Below, piece after piece: positions 1 through 14,400 of a DNA stretch of 64,000 bases. Source of the DNA: Platerodrilus igneus (taxonomy: Eukaryota; Arthropoda; Insecta; Coleoptera; Lycidae); contig JARFIW010000588.1 in NCBI GenBank assembly GCA_036346225.1, positions 6,143,501 to 6,207,500 of the forward strand, given 5' to 3'. Each line of letters starts with the position of its first letter. The stretch's first letter is position 1. A program made the translations under genes and the position numbers. The notes below the pieces were generated by a model that did not search any database, was not told the DNA's origin, and saw only the letters and a program-made list of their open reading frames with translations.

Positions 1-245
1 CACATTAAAGACTCGTGTGTGCATTTATAAATGTAGTTCATAAAGAATTGGGCTACACATTCCGTTTCCTGGTTATTTGTAAACGTGTTATCGGTTGAAA
101 AAACCAGGTGGCGCCTAAAATAAACATTTTCTAGAATTTAAGTTAGGGTATAAGTAGGTTAGTTAGGATTCAGATTTTAAGCTTTTACCGTGCTAACAGT
201 CATTTCCTTTTTTAAGATTTTTTTCTTTTATGGCTTTGTCGCGAT

Positions 246-843
246 TGTTACATGCCGAAAATCGGCTATGTATCATTTTTAGTTTAAGTTTAAATTTGTG
301 AGTAAATTCCCGCCATTTTTTCAAATAGACTTGTGCATTTCTGTCATTTCGGACAGTTGCATTTGCGCAAAAGGAATGCGTGGATGCGGAGTGATGGCGC
401 AAGTGCGCGGTGTGTGACACAACATCATTAACCAACGAGACGTCGAACAAGACGTTTACCTGTGTCGTTCCTTTGTCTTTTCTCTTTCAGAATGTAGGTT
501 TCCTCTTTATCTGGCTTTATCGTTCCTTACTTGGTTTTTTCCTTTGTCCTACCTACGAATAAAGAAGAGGGAAGACGTTCAATCTGGTTTCAACAAGGGC
601 ATGACGTAACCCAAACAACGCCAAACGAGATACATGGAAATCAACATAGCCCCTGCCCAAGGATGACCGCGAAATCGTGAAGCGTTCCACATTTTTAAGT
701 TAGTACTTTTTATCTTTTTCTTTAAGGTGCATCTTGTATCACTGTAAACATATTTGGCATGTGATTCAATTTGAGACGAAATTATGTTGTAATATCTTTG
801 TTATGCAATAATGTGAATAAGTATTTACAGTTTAATCATAACA
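246..843 (+). mobile_element. Solo-LTR-like element, hairpin-ended family, copy 1
   Basis: A 598-bp unit starting TGTTACATGCC and ending ATAACA. It matches, on the opposite strand, the outer parts of the insertion at 31185-38100 once a nested element is removed: shared blocks include the GCCGAAAATCGGC palindrome at 254-266, the block around 300-400, and a block near 733-820 starting ttgtatcactgtaaac. TG...CA-type ends and duplicated target sites in the sister copies suggest an LTR of a Ty3/Gypsy-like element. No matching target-site duplication is visible here (cgat versus cccc), so the copy is old or rearranged. It contains no coding sequence. It lies in the intron upstream of the 1262 exon. 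Confidence 0.7.
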
Positions 844-999
844 CCCCTGAAATTGGTTTTAGTTGGTGTAGACTTGTGGTGCAGCAAACCATTTAATGTT
901 ATGAAAATGGATCACGATAACTGAATTACAAATTTAATTTTCTTGAAATCAATGTTTTATACATATACTCTTTTTCCTGCCCTACTGACTTTTTTCCTA

Positions 1000-1070
1000 A
1001 TCCTTCTTGGGTATTAAACCACTCAGAGGTCATGGATCGAAACGTAAATAAAGACAATTTTAAAAATACA
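1000..1070 (+). repeat. Short dispersed repeat with ATGGATCGAAACGTAAATAAA core
   Basis: The core at 1032-1055 recurs in inverse orientation at about 21596-21618. Next to it is a TTAAACCACT block at about 1013-1024, which in the other copy lies on the other side of the core and in the other orientation. Cores of this kind (GATCGAAACGT-AATAAA) remind me of termini of Penelope-like elements, but I cannot see a Penelope reverse transcriptase nearby. Confidence 0.4.
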
Positions 1071-1261
1071 CAAGAAAGATTAAGAAAAATACAAAACAAA
1101 CCACAACAAACATACAGGGAGTATTTAGAATCTAAGCTGTCGTACTCAAGGTTAGAGTAAAATTATTTGAGATTTTTGTTCTGGATTTATTCATTAAATT
1201 TTTTAATAACAGCCTGGTTTAATAGTAAACTTATGCTTATCAAAATTTTTTCAACTTACAG

Positions 1262-2400
1262 GCAAAGCAGTGATACGAGATACAAATGCGAAAATCAATG
1301 TATTTTATTATGCTCAAGGCGAAGCAGGTTTTGCTGCTCACTTATTACAATCAAGATCAGTAAGTATCATAAATATTTTTTAAATGAGATGTCCTTTTTT
1401 TCATAAATAGGGCGATTCACAACTTTTACTAGGTGCCCCTGGTGTGTATAACTGGGATGGCACAACTCTCATATACAAAGATGGTCCAGGGGATTCTCCA
1501 TTTGCAAGCAAACTTGTGAGAGACAAAAGAGCACTTGGGTATGCTGATTTCTCTGATCTTAATATAGCAAATGCAATTTCGACTACACAAACTGCAGCAT
1601 TTGGATTGTTTGGTATGAGTTTTATTTTCAAAACAAGATTATTTATACAAATTTTAGGTTATGCTCTTACTTCTGGTTATTTTTTTAATGACTCCGAAAT
1701 TTATTATGTGACTGGAGCTCCTAGATCTAAAAATTTAGTTGGGCAAGTATGTGTCATTTTCAACAAATGTGAATTTAAAAAGGGTTTATAGATTCTTGTG
1801 TATACCTTTGCCAATTCAACCGAACAGGCTTTAAAAGTGAAAGATTCAAAACAAGGATATCAGTATGGTGAATATTTTGGATCTGCGTTAACTGCATGTG
1901 ATGTAAATGGTGATACATTTGATGATTTAATTGTTGGCGCGCCATTTTATACTAGTGGTAAATATAACGAAGGGCGTATTTTTATTTTCTTGGGAAGCAG
2001 CAAGGTAAGTTTAATAACAAATAAAATCTTTACTAATAATGGGTTAAAGGAAACACTAGAATCGCCACCAGCAAATCCAACTATACAAGGTCTCGGCATT
2101 GGAGGACAATTTGGCTCTTGTTTAATGTCTTTGGGTGATATTGACTTTGATGGGTTTGCTGGTAAGCTCATTTTTAATTTATGCACTTGAAATTAATTAA
2201 TACAAATACTGCAGATATTGCTATCGGGGCTCCTTATGAAAATGATGGCAGCGGCGTTGTCTATATTTATAAAGGAAGTCCATCAGGATTACTAGGAAAA
2301 TTTAGTCAGAGAATTATTGGAAAAGAGTTCCTACCGAATATTAAGGGTTTTGGTATTAGTTTATCAAGACCTGTAGACATTGACCAAAATGGATATAAAG
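1262..2400 (+). CDS. Integrin alpha exon cluster 1: beta-propeller FG-GAP repeats
   Basis: Exons at 1262-1359, 1411-1612, 1658-1746, 1792-2004, 2050-2161 and 2215-2400, with introns of 51, 45, 45, (45) and 53 nt. The first exon is entered in phase 1 from an upstream exon outside the window. Family hallmarks are [11 protein letters not shown], typical of the second propeller blade, and two calcium loops: [15 protein letters not shown] in the exon starting at 1792 and DIDFDGFAD split across the 2161/2215 junction, followed by [13 protein letters not shown]. The cluster ends inside a third loop, DIDQNGYK|D, completed at 7237. The 45-nt interval 2005-2049 is also in frame without stops, so it may be coding or a weak intron. 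Confidence 0.93.
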
Positions 2401-5400
2401 GTTTGTACTGCCACATGTACCTATTTTATCGAATCTACTTTAAAATTTGTAATTGTATTTTACATTGAGGTAGGTTTTCAAATTTTTTTAAATAGAAAGT
2501 GTGACTGCACCTTCAGTAAACTTTTAATGGATAGTCGAGCTCAGATACTAATATCAGAATAGATCTGCGCATTCCTCCCAACTTTTGCACTGGCAAAAAA
2601 GTGTAGATTTGGCATATCTTTTAAACTTACAAAAGTTATAGGGGGGTTGTTCCTAGTAATGTTTTTTTAATATATTTCAAATCGTGGAAGTTTTAATGCT
2701 TGATGTAGGGAAGTCAGAACTAAGTCCTATTCTAGCTTTCTAGCTAAGAAAGTTTTAATATTAGAAGCACTATTTTGTCAAAATTTGTTACGTCTGCTTT
2801 TTCTTGATATCTTTAAAACAAAATTTTATTTTACATAAATCAGATTAAGGTTGTGTAGCTCAAATAGCTGATCTAGAAATAGTTTTAGAGAGCCATATGT
2901 TAAGAATTGCTCTATTTTGATCATAACAAAAGCACGACTATAATATGCAGTGATGAAAATACTTTCGCTTACCTTTCTCCGTTGTGCTAGGTATACTATA
3001 TTAAATATTATGTATAAGTTATTGCATTGCTACGAATAGTAATTACTGATAAAAATATAATAAATTACCATAAATTTGAATTTAACTTTATTAAACTCTA
3101 TTAAAAACAAAATGCCAAATATAGTATAAAACCTTAATTAAATCGATGGTACGACTTAACGGAAAGTTGAAAGAATGTAAAAAATACTTGACTAAAAGAG
3201 CTGGATAGAAAATCTATAGTCGTAATTTAAGTTCCGATTTACGTCACCAATATTCGTAATGTCATAACATGGCGCGGTTGCCACTATCAGAATACGAATT
3301 TTTCATAACCACAATGAGGCCATCGGTAAAATAGTGATGTTGCAAATGTTTTCTAATAGATGAAGGAATGTAGTTTGTAACTTTTTAAAATACAATTTTT
3401 AGAATCATTTTATATGGACATAATTGTAGATCAAACTCTTTAACTAAATAATGTAGGCTATTTAAGTGAAAGTTTTACTACTGAGCATATTTTAAACATA
3501 GTTTAGTGTTTTTAATGTGATTCATTTTATAGCAATAAGCACATTACACCAGACAAGGAATATTAGCCACCGCTCTTCAACAAAACAGGTTATGTTTATC
3601 AAAACTAAATTAAAAGTGTGTAATTCATATTTTCAATAATTCTTGGATTGCCAGCAAAAGTAACCGAAATACATATAAAATTCAGTTTTCTTTCCGCCTT
3701 TGTTAAGTAGTATTTTTTTTTTGCCAATAAATAGGGTTGATCTGTGAATGTTTACTATTCAAATAATAAGTAGTCATTTTAGGCAAAATATAAAACAAAT
3801 ATGTATTCTTTAAGATAATACGAAAGTACATGGATATTGATATCTTGTAGGTAAGTGTATATAGGACGAACAGTCTTGAAAATTTATTCTTTAAGGTTTG
3901 CTGGATGCTAAACAAACGCATACAATATCTTGCAAACTTGTTGATATATGGAACCTGTTGAAATTGGAAGATGTAGAAGCTTGATAGTACCTGATGTCTT
4001 AGTTTTGCCAGTATGGGGTGTATGCAGTTAGTAAAATAAATAACATTTTCAAGAGTGGTACAAGTATTCGGTAAATTTGAAAATACAATACATTTTATTA
4101 ATGATAAAATGTAAGTAAACAACTTTAACAAAAGAAGATTGTCAAACACGATAGAAGTAATTCAAAAATGATTAATTGTATCACAAAAAAATTGTGATTT
4201 TGCAGTCGGTGTTGTAGACACATGTAACCGAAGAAATTAAATGAATCTCTATTAAATGCTTGTAAATTTTCAATAAAATAATATATTTAGTTTTATTTAT
4301 TTATCATACAGAAAGTTACAGATACTGATTACCTCACAATAAACTAAATGCCAATAATTAATTTACAAATATCGATATTTCTTCGTGTACGAAATGTACT
4401 TCATTAATTTCACTATAATTCCACGGCATTCTATCGATTAGTTACTACTGCTGTCTGAATCCCAGCTACTGTCGTTGCTATTGTCGTTTATGTTAATGAT
4501 CAACGGTGCAACATCCTTTTCATCAGACTTAATCTTGCGATCCTTCATTCTTTAATAATTGCTTCTGCGTTTTGTACAGAATTTGTCCAAACTTGAGGAG
4601 CTAGGGTCGCTAATGCTTCATGCCACATTGTGATACAGCTTTATATAAATCAGCAAAATATAAATTTGCTAACCTTTGTCTATTAAGTTCTCCAGCGATG
4701 TTTAAATATAATCAATGTGGACATCTGAATCGGTGCTATCGCTTTCGGTATCAGCATTAAAAGTAATTACAAGAGGTACAACATCAACTGTATCTAAATG
4801 TACTTCTCTATTGTACCAGTCTCCAATTAACCTTTCACAATGAGTTACAGCATTTGCCCAATGTTTTGTGCCACATTTTCAAACAATTCTCTGTCGATTT
4901 GCCATTCCTACCAATGTGACGATTGTAATAAGTTTTGGATATACCCTAGATAAGTTCATTCGGGTTGAAAAAGCAGTGGTAGGGAGACAATCGTATAACT
5001 TTATGGTCATACTGTTCCGCCAAGTAATCTGCTTTGTAGACCTTCCATGGTTTATGCCTGAAAATTAATAACCATGTTAATTACACAAATTATAAATTGG
5101 GTTGTTATACATACATTGTAGCAAGATTAAGGAGATCTTTTTTAAAAGAAGTATAATCATGTGCAATGTCTTGATTTGTCAGCCAGTTTGATATGTCTCT
5201 AGTCCAACTGTAATTCGGTTCTTTGACCAACACTGTACTGTGGTATGAAGCATTATCTAAAACAATTGCAGACGGCTGTTCCAAATTCTTCAGCAATTAA
5301 TTTTCAAACCATTTAAGAAAATTTGCTTCGTTCATCTCTCCATGATAATCTCCATACTTTGTCGCAGATGAAGAGATCAACTCGCAACCTTCAATGAACC

Positions 5401-8400
5401 CATTTTCATTGCCTACATGCAACACTATGAATCTTTTCCCATTGACTGGTGTGCTTCTTACACTTCGTACATCATTATTATACCAGGAACGACAAACGGT
5501 ACCGTTTTGGAAAATCCAAGTTTCGTCGAGATGAACGAATTGATGAATGCCTTCCGTTTTAATTCTCATATACTTTACGAGAAATTCAAACCGTTTAAGG
5601 GCAATATGAGGCAATTCTATGAGAGCACGATGGGGATTGTCTTTATGATATGCAAATCCCATTCTACGTAGCAGTGTATTTAAAGATTTATCACATCCTT
5701 TGAACAATTCTGCACTCTGAAGTTGTAAACACAAGTTATGTACTGTAATATGTTCATCTGAAACAGTTATGATTATATCAAACTAAGCTATCAACACATT
5801 AATAACTTACGATTGTCATACATTCGATAAATTTCATTGTGAATTGCACACTCTGTAAATTCATCAACAACAGTTACAGGTTTTTTGGGAATCCTTTTTT
5901 TCGAATCTAATGATTCACCATTTTGAATAGCTTTGGTCACCATAGTCACAGTCAACGGATTAATTTTGAGAGCAACTGTAACTCTCTATAAAATCAAATT
6001 AATTAATTTTATAACGAATTACATTTCGTAGATTACCTCTCGGACGACTGTTACAAGAATAAAAGGTCCCCATTTGCTTTTGCTTGTTCAAAAAACTTGT
6101 ACAAGTTAGCAACAAGCTGCTTCCCCTAGCACCCAAGTGCATTCCAGGCATTTTCAAAAACAAGCTTGCGAACGGAAAAATTACATGAATTTGTTCTGAT
6201 AAGAACAGTTTTTAATATGAAAAAAAGGCACAGTTTATAAAATGATTGTACTTGAGAAGCAAAGAATTGACAGAAACATTCCCGTAACCTCTAGAACTTA
6301 AGTTTAGGTTTATGTACTGCCATTTTTTAGTTTGAAATGTTAAATTTTTGTAGAGAAACGCTGGCATTGTTGCAATTTTCACCAACATTAATAAGATCTG
6401 TGTTTAAGATAAGAAAGGAAATATGCTTTATACTATGTTGGTATGCATGCGAACATTATTAATGACGTAAATCGGAACTTAAATTACAACAACTATACCA
6501 GGATGTACCTGGTTAACCACGTACCTGAAATATTAAACATAGGACCCGTTTTGAACCACACTTTCACACTCAAAAATCATCGCTAATATGGAAAACACAA
6601 TATCAAATTTACTTACAGATAAAAAAAGACAAAATTAGGGAGTATTCCTTCAACAGTTACTAACCATAATAAAAATTCAATCAAAAAATTTAAAAAAAAT
6701 CAAAAATAAAGCAATCTAAAACAAAACCCAATTTGTAATAGTAAGAAAAGCTGTTAAATTTCATAAAACAATTATGAAAGAAAACTTATTATAATAAAAT
6801 TAAAAATTTATTTCAGAGCCATACAACATATAAATTAATGAAATAAAATCCATCTGAGTTTCTTACGGGTAAACAATTTCGTCAAAAGTGAAAAAGGATG
6901 TATCTCCTAAAGTAAATTTAGTAAAATATTATCAACATGAAAAACTGATTCCAAGATACTTCATTTAAAATGAAATGCCGATAGTGTCATAACTTTAAAA
7001 TATGACAATCAAAATTTAAGGCAAAGAGAATACAATATATTTAAAAACCTTTCTAAACCCATATTAAAATCACCTCACATTTAAAACAAAAATTGTATTT
7101 TTCAATTTTATGTAAATCTGTAGATGTACACTTTATTATTTATTGTTCATTTTTCTCATATTGTAATTTGGTAAACTTTACTAAAACCCCAATACTTGAA
7201 TTTTATTTGTTTGTAACAAATTTGTATTTTTTCTAGATTTAGCAATAGGAGCTTACAAATCAGGACATGTTGTTTTATTCAGAAGTAAACCCATCGTTAT
7301 TATACATCAAACTATGATATCATCAACATCAAAATTAGATCATAACGCTCAAGAGTTTTCTATAAAGAACTGTTTTTGGTTTACTGGAGTATCTTTACCC
7401 AAAGCAATACGTAAGATACCGTTTAATTAATTATCCTTTTTTTAATCTAAAGTTGAATGTTGTGGCATATAGAAATCAACAGACAAATTTTGGTAGATGA
7501 AATATTGCAAAGAGTTTATTTAAGAAATTCTTCGTCTCTTTTAGAGAACGTTACGATATTAGAAACCGAAATGGCTTGTGAAAACATTAGCATTTTAATT
7601 AAGGTAATTTAGTTAATAGTTTAACACTTCTTAAATTGTTTTTATAGGGTAATATAACTAACCATTATAATCCAATTACAGTTTCTGTTTTTCACATACC
7701 TGTAATAGAAAAAAGTAATCTTACAGTGGTTTATGCAAATGATACACAACTAAGTTTGGAAACAGACAAATTCTGCAAAGAATGTCCTTTGTTTGACTAC
7801 TACAGATCTTCTAAGGGGAAAACCATGGAATTATCGTATGCATTGGATTGTGGTAATGATGATCTTTGTACAACTAGGCTGGAGTTTGAAGCTACTTTTA
7901 CTAATATAAAGTAAGCTATATATATTTTTTTCAATAACTTCTATAATGATTGTTTAGGGATGATAATTCTTATGTTCTTGGTTCGACCGATTATTTAAAA
8001 TTAGTTGCTGCAATCACAAATAATGGCGAAAAAGCGTATCTAGTACAGTTGGTGGTTGAATTACCACAGGCCGTACATTTTAGAAGCATACCATCGAATT
8101 GCTTAGAACAAAATTCATCAGAAATTATACTTTGCAGTATGGAAAATCCAATTTATGAAAATAAACAGGTAATAAGTGATTAAATTGCAATGATTAATTT
8201 TGTTTTCGTTTTAGAAATTCATCACGTTGGATCTGGATATGAAAGGTGTTTCTAACTTGGATTTTCAAGACTTATTGTATTTTAAATTTACTATTTTAAC
8301 AAGTAGCGTTAATTTAAATGACAACAAGTTTACCAAAACGTTAAGGATTGTGCAAGAAGCCGATATTGCGTTAACAGGGTAGTATTAAATTAATATAAGG

Positions 8401-11400
8401 TTTACACATTACACTACGTTCAATTATAGGAAATCTGCAGAACAAAGTTATACTTATAATACAAATATGAATGGGAAACCCAATTTCACTCAAACTTATC
8501 AAGTAAGTACATATTACAGGTTAACATTTATATCTTGAAATGTGACCAGTTAACGTTTTAGAAATTTAAAGAATATTTGAAATGAAATCAAAGTTGAGGA
8601 CTGAATTAGCAGTCATTTAGCACTTAAGTTATATTAATTGTAGGTTTAACTCACGGTTGGGGCCAAGACGTTTGTTATGGATAAAAACAAGGTTACGTTT
8701 AGAATTTCGATTTGACCAGAAGGGGTGGGAACCTTGTAACAATTTTAAGGGTGCATTGGTTAACTACAGTGGTGTGGGAGAGTGGGTTCCTAGGAAAAAC
8801 ATTATTAGCGAAAGGCCGCTTCCCCTCTTCACATACCTTACATTTGATTTTCGAATGCTCCACCCGAAGGTACTACATTGGCCAGGAAGCGAGTTTTATT
8901 TACCTGGAAATTTTGAATTTTGCCGAGCGCTTGCTGTTGCAAGCAAGGTAGGAATATTTAATGCGCGTGACAACACACACACGGGACCTCCATTTTACCT
9001 CATCCAAACGAGGGCGTATTTTTGTGAAAAATGCTCGCCTAACATTTTTCAAGCGGACCTCGGGATTCGAACCCGGGACATTGGGCGTAGTAGTCACATG
9101 CATACCAACTACAACATGGAGCTGCCCCCTTTCACATAGCACTAAATATCGGGGAAATAGGGTATATAACTGCAAAACAATAAAAGGTGACCGAACTGCA
9201 TCAAACAAGAAAGAACAGCAACTATGTTCAAAGACAACGAACATAGAAACAAGAAGAAAATTGTTCAAAGCGTATGTGTGGAGCACAGCACAGTATGTCT
9301 ATGAAATAGAGGCAGTAGGAAAAGCAGACGGAAAGAGATAGAAGCCTTTTGTAATTTTGTGCTTCAGATGTATGAGAATGGTAACATGGACAGACAAAGT
9401 TATTAACAAATAGATTATAGAAATAGTAGAGGAATAAAGATATCTGTGGAAAACAAAAAAACATGGAGAAATAGAAGGACAGGATACGTTTTAAGGCATT
9501 TCTGGGGAATAGTACGGGATATAGTACAAGCAGAGATAGGAAAAAAGAGGTAGAGCTAGACCGAGATCAGACTTGCATGCAGATAGTGATAGACGCAGAC
9601 TGTGCAATTTTCAGGGAAGTGTGAAGGTTAGTTCAGAATAGGAAAAAATGAGGGTACGCGTCTAACCAGTTCCAGAACTGAAGACCTAATGATGATGAAT
9701 AAAATATAAACATGTAATATGGCCGAAATACAAAACTACTTACAAGTACCACTTACTTAGAAAAACTTTATTAGTTGTTAAAAATAAGGGTGCCAAACCA
9801 TCTTGACCCAGCAATTCCTTCGATATTGTCGCTACCCGGAAGACAGTTATTCTAGATAGTCTCAATGCTTCCAATTTACCTAAATCTTGTCTTACTCTAT
9901 CTATATCTATAATACTATCGAATTAAAGTAATTTTTAAAATAACAGCCTCTCCCGAAATACCAGTTTATCAGTGGAGTGACTGTATATCCTTTCTCAATT
10001 TTTTTTTCTACCTTTACTTATATTATATACAACTTCAAATAAAATTCCTTCTAGGTTTAAATTCTATTAACGATAAATTTCGATAATGTAATTGCAAACA
10101 TATTGACCTTAAAAAAATCATTAATGTATATACTGTGCGACCGTAAAGTCCGGATCCCCTAATAATAAAATTAAAACGATGTATTTTTATGGAAAATCCA
10201 AAAACACGCCAATTTTAGTTTTTTCTTGCGGTTTTATTGCTTATAGTTTTAGCTCTGTAGATTCATCCCCTAATGTAAGGTGAAATCAACCCTTGAAATC
10301 TTACATAGCAATCGGGGTCAAGTGACATATCATTCGAAAGCCTATTTCGTCCTCTTTTCTAAAATATCTTACTTTTTAATCTTCGTCGAGTACTTTCTTA
10401 GATATTGATTTTTCTAAGAATTAAGTTAACTAATATAAAAAGCGACCTGGCGTTCCGTTTGCAATATTGAAATATTAATGCTAACTTTTTATTCAAAAAA
10501 TATTTAGTTACCTTTTGCATTCAACTGTTAAACTAGTTGTTTCAATAAATGACAAATGAACAACAAAACTGTTAAAATTCATAGAATTTGCATTAGTTCA
10601 TTGTAGTTTGATGTTTTGAAATTATGGGTAACTTAACCGAAACTCAAAGGATTGAAATTTTAATTTATGTTGGTTATGGTAATCTAACAAGGATTCACAA
10701 TGATGTGTGCACATTGTTCAATGCAAAATATCCAAATCGTCAGATAACGCGTTCAACAGTTGCAAAAAATAACCAAAAAAAATTTGGAAACTAGTAGTGT
10801 AAAAGATGTGCCTACAACTGGTCGTCCAAAAGTCAATAATGATATTAAGTTAGAAGTTCTTTTGAAAGTAGAAGAGAATCCACATTTGTCGACACTGTGG
10901 TAAACGAAATTAGTCAGAGTTCAGTGCATAAGATTCTAAAGAAGGAAAAGTTTCATCTCTACAAAATTAAAACAGTTCAAGAACTGAACGAAGCCGATTG
11001 TGATAGACGACTGCAATTTTGTGAAGTTATGCATATGCAAGCAAACAATCCTAATTTTTATCGTTTCATTATTTTTTTCGACGAAGCAACTTTTACTGTA
11101 AATGGAGACGTTAATCGACAAAATTGTCATTACTGGAGTTGAGAGAATCCTCACTGGATGCAAGAAACTCACACTCAATACCCTCAAGTAAATGTGTATA
11201 GGAATAACAGGCGACAGGATATTAGGACCATACTTTTTCGATGGCACCCTTACTGGATAAATATACCTCAATTTCCTTGAAAATGATTTACTACCTGCTC
11301 TTGTTGTGTATGAACCTGATGGAGAGAATCCAGATCTTCTTAATAGAGTTTGGTTTCAACAAGATGGTGCATCGCCTCATTTCACTCGTAATGTTTGTGA

Positions 11401-14400
11401 ATTTCTAGATGCTAATTTTCCAGGTAGATGGATTGGCAGGCGAGGGCCAATAGAGTGGCCAGCTAGATCGCCAGATCTAACCCCGCCTGATGTTTTCCTG
11501 TTATTTAAAATCTAAAGTTTATATCACGAGGCCGGAAAATCTTGACGATTTAAAACGGCGAATAACTCAAGAAATTCGTCTTATAGAGGCAAATACAAAA
11601 ACAATGTTCTTCAGGAATTTTAAATAGAATAGCCCACTGTCAAGAAGTGAATGGGTGGCCATTTGAACATTTAATACAATTTTACTTTAATTTTAATTTC
11701 TTGAGACGTATTTTGGGTGATGATTGATTAAATAATTTGTGATTGTACTTATTTATTGCATTAGTTAACTTAATTCTTGGAAAAATTAATTTCTCGGAAA
11801 CTAATCGACGAAGATTAAAAAGTAAGACATTTTTGAAAAGAGCACGAAATAGGTTTTCTAATGATATGTCACTTGACCCCTATTGCTGTTTAAGATTTCA
11901 AGGGTTGATTTCACCCTACCTTAGGGGATGAATCTATAGAGCTTAAACTATAAGCAATAAAACTTAAAGAAAAAATTAAAATGGACAGTTTTTGGAGTTT
12001 TCATAAAAATATGTAATTTTCATTTTATTATTAGGAATCTGGATCTTATGGTAGCACTGTATAATACTACCGTTCCATTGTTCTAATTTCACACTTATCT
12101 ATACATCAAGGCTGTACAGTGCTGTGTTCCAGTCATATGCTTTCAACAATTTTTTCCTTATTTTTATGTTGTCTTCGAACATAGCAGCTGCTTTTCTTTT
12201 TAAATATAGCACAACTTTGTGCTAATCTTTTTTTTAAATATTTTTTGCTTTTTTCCACGTCTACTGTTTTAAAAAATATACCCATTTCATCAATATTCAA
12301 TGATGGTGCACGAAGAGAGTTAAGCAACCTGACGGCTACCATTGCATAGACCATAACTTGTATAAAAAAGCAAAATGGCTGACAAGCTTGTTGTTACAGA
12401 AAATGTGCTAGCAATATCATGTTTATATTGCAAGAAAAATGTACAAAATAAATATGTACAGTGTCATAAGTGTGAGGGAAGATTTCATCCTTCTTGTAGT
12501 GATAGAAAAGCTGTTGTAAAAGCTCACCTGGATGATTCAATGGTTTATTATTACAATGATTGCATTTAACAAAATGGCTGTAATACCCAAGGTGTAATGT
12601 CTGTTGATATGAAATTGGTAAACAAGCCTGGAGAAGCAAATAGTTTAAATTCCTGTTAAAAGATGTGGTTGAGATGGTAACAAAACCTTTGCTGCTTGAA
12701 ATCATTGAATTAAGAACTGATCTACAAATCTTAAAAGATTCCAATTTAGACTTAATAAAATTATTAACAACAAGGTCTAATGTCTCATAATTTGTCACTG
12801 ATAATACAGTAAAAGGTAGCAAACATGCACAAGTTAAGCAACTATTACAATCCACTCCATTAGTTGATAGCATTTATATCAAATGTGGCAATTCTATAGA
12901 TAATGTACCTTATGGTGAAAAGGCAGTTCCTTCACATGTAACGCCTTTAACCTCTATTGGAGCTGATAACAGTTTAGAATGTGATAACACCAATAACAAT
13001 AATACAATTAATAATTGTGGTATGGATGTCAATACTAAATTAGTGCAACTGAAGTCTAATAATGATAACCGAGTCAAGTTGAAACCCCATTAAATACTAT
13101 TGCAAATGTTATCTGGTCTACTGTCCTGCGTAAGAAGACCAAACTTCAGAGAAATAAAACTTTAGTTGGTTCGGCCATGCCGAAACTTGATTCTGCTGAT
13201 CTTCTCACTGGAGTTAAAAAGCGGGCATAGCTTCACATTAACAGGATTGCTCATAAACAAAATGGTGAGCCTCGTTCTGCTCAAGATGTAATGGATTATT
13301 TGATATCTGATTCTATCGATACAGTGTGCTATCGAATAAGCACTTCTAAGGAATCCAGTAATTTTAAATTAGGGATTCCTCTTAACAAACTAGTGATTTA
13401 AGAGCTCTAATTATTGGCCATCTGATGTCCATGTTCGTGAGTTAAACCGCCTACTAAGAAAATTCCCTCTATAAATCCTTCTGCCAATGACAATTTTTTA
13501 GGTACAACCTCGACCACTGCTCTCAGCACATAGCAAAGTACGGCACACACGTCAGTAGCCAATGTAATCTAAGCAATGAGGAAAGTCTGATCATTTTTTA
13601 CCAAAATGTTGTATGAGAACCAAGATCACTGAGGTTTGTAAACAAATGTTATGTTCTGATTTTGAGATTTTGGCATTAACAGAAACATGGCTCTCTACGG
13701 GTTTCCTGGACTCAGAGTTTTGTGGCTCAAAATATCAAGTTTTTCGATGCGATCATAATTATGATCTAAACAATTGCAGGTGGTGTTTTGTTTGCAAGAA
13801 ATAATAGCTAAAGAAATTTGTAGAGGCACTGATCCAAATTTTGAAGATATATGGGCTCATCTAACAGTGTCTAACCATAAGTTTGTTCTGGGAGTTGTTT
13901 ATTTTCCTCCAACCATGGAGGCTGAATTTTAACAAAAAGTTTATTAACACATGTGAATCAATCAATAGAAAATATCCAGATGCCTACTTTGTCATTAGCG
14001 GTGACTTTAACCTTCCCGAAATTTTGTGGATTAGGGAAGAAGCTAATTATAATCCTAACACACTACCTACTATGAGAACTGAAATATTAATAAATGGTAT
14101 GTTTTTCCTTGAGCTAAATCAGGCGAATAGGGTTTTTACAGCACCTAATAAGGTGCTTGATCTTATTTTTTGTAGTGATAGTTTAAACTGTGAAGTGAGC
14201 GTGTCCAAATGCCCTTTTGTAGGTGTGGATACTTACCATCCGCCATTGCAATTGTACATATCGCTTTCAAGTCAAGGAGCTAGTGCTTCGCTAGATTTCA
14301 GGAACAGCACAGAAGTATTTCTGTTTAGTAAAGCAGATTTTTCAAAATTAAATCAGTATTATGATTCACATGATTGGTCTTTCATTACAGAAATAACTGA

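Larger units (their letters stand above)
3216..6498 (-). mobile_element. IS630/Tc1-like DNA transposon with terminal inverted repeats
   Basis: The block gtaatttaagttccgattta at 3222-3241 recurs as its reverse complement at about 6464-6486. On both sides it is preceded by TATAGT toward the outside, with a 3-nt gap difference, so the ends lie at about 3216 and 6498 next to TA. Between them, on the minus strand, is an intron-containing DDE transposase (4440-6160). The element sits in the 4.8-kb integrin intron, opposite to the host gene. The left third (3250-4430) has no recognisable coding sequence. Confidence 0.8.

Noticed and set aside
193..450. 85-residue open frame on the minus strand
   Set aside because: It falls across the start of the LTR copy at 246-843, whose relatives have no such frame.
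3703..4149. 148-residue open frame on the minus strand as a membrane protein gene
   Set aside because: It lies inside the transposon at 3216-6498, is low-complexity in composition (AT-rich codons for I, L, Y, F, K), has no repeated or conserved motif, and no promoter or splice context.
9060..9125. tRNA gene suggested by GGGTTCGAATCCC
   Set aside because: The surrounding sequence does not form acceptor and anticodon arms, and it is followed by a body repeated at 47195-47500; it is the head of a SINE.
8657..9341. Overlapping long open frames on both strands
   Set aside because: They come from the GC-richer SINE and LINE fragment and have no protein family resemblance, except the [11 protein letters not shown] piece assigned to the LINE.
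12133..12354. 73-residue minus-strand frame between two transposons
   Set aside because: No recognisable domain, lies next to a LINE 5' end, and is rich in lysine codons from A-runs.
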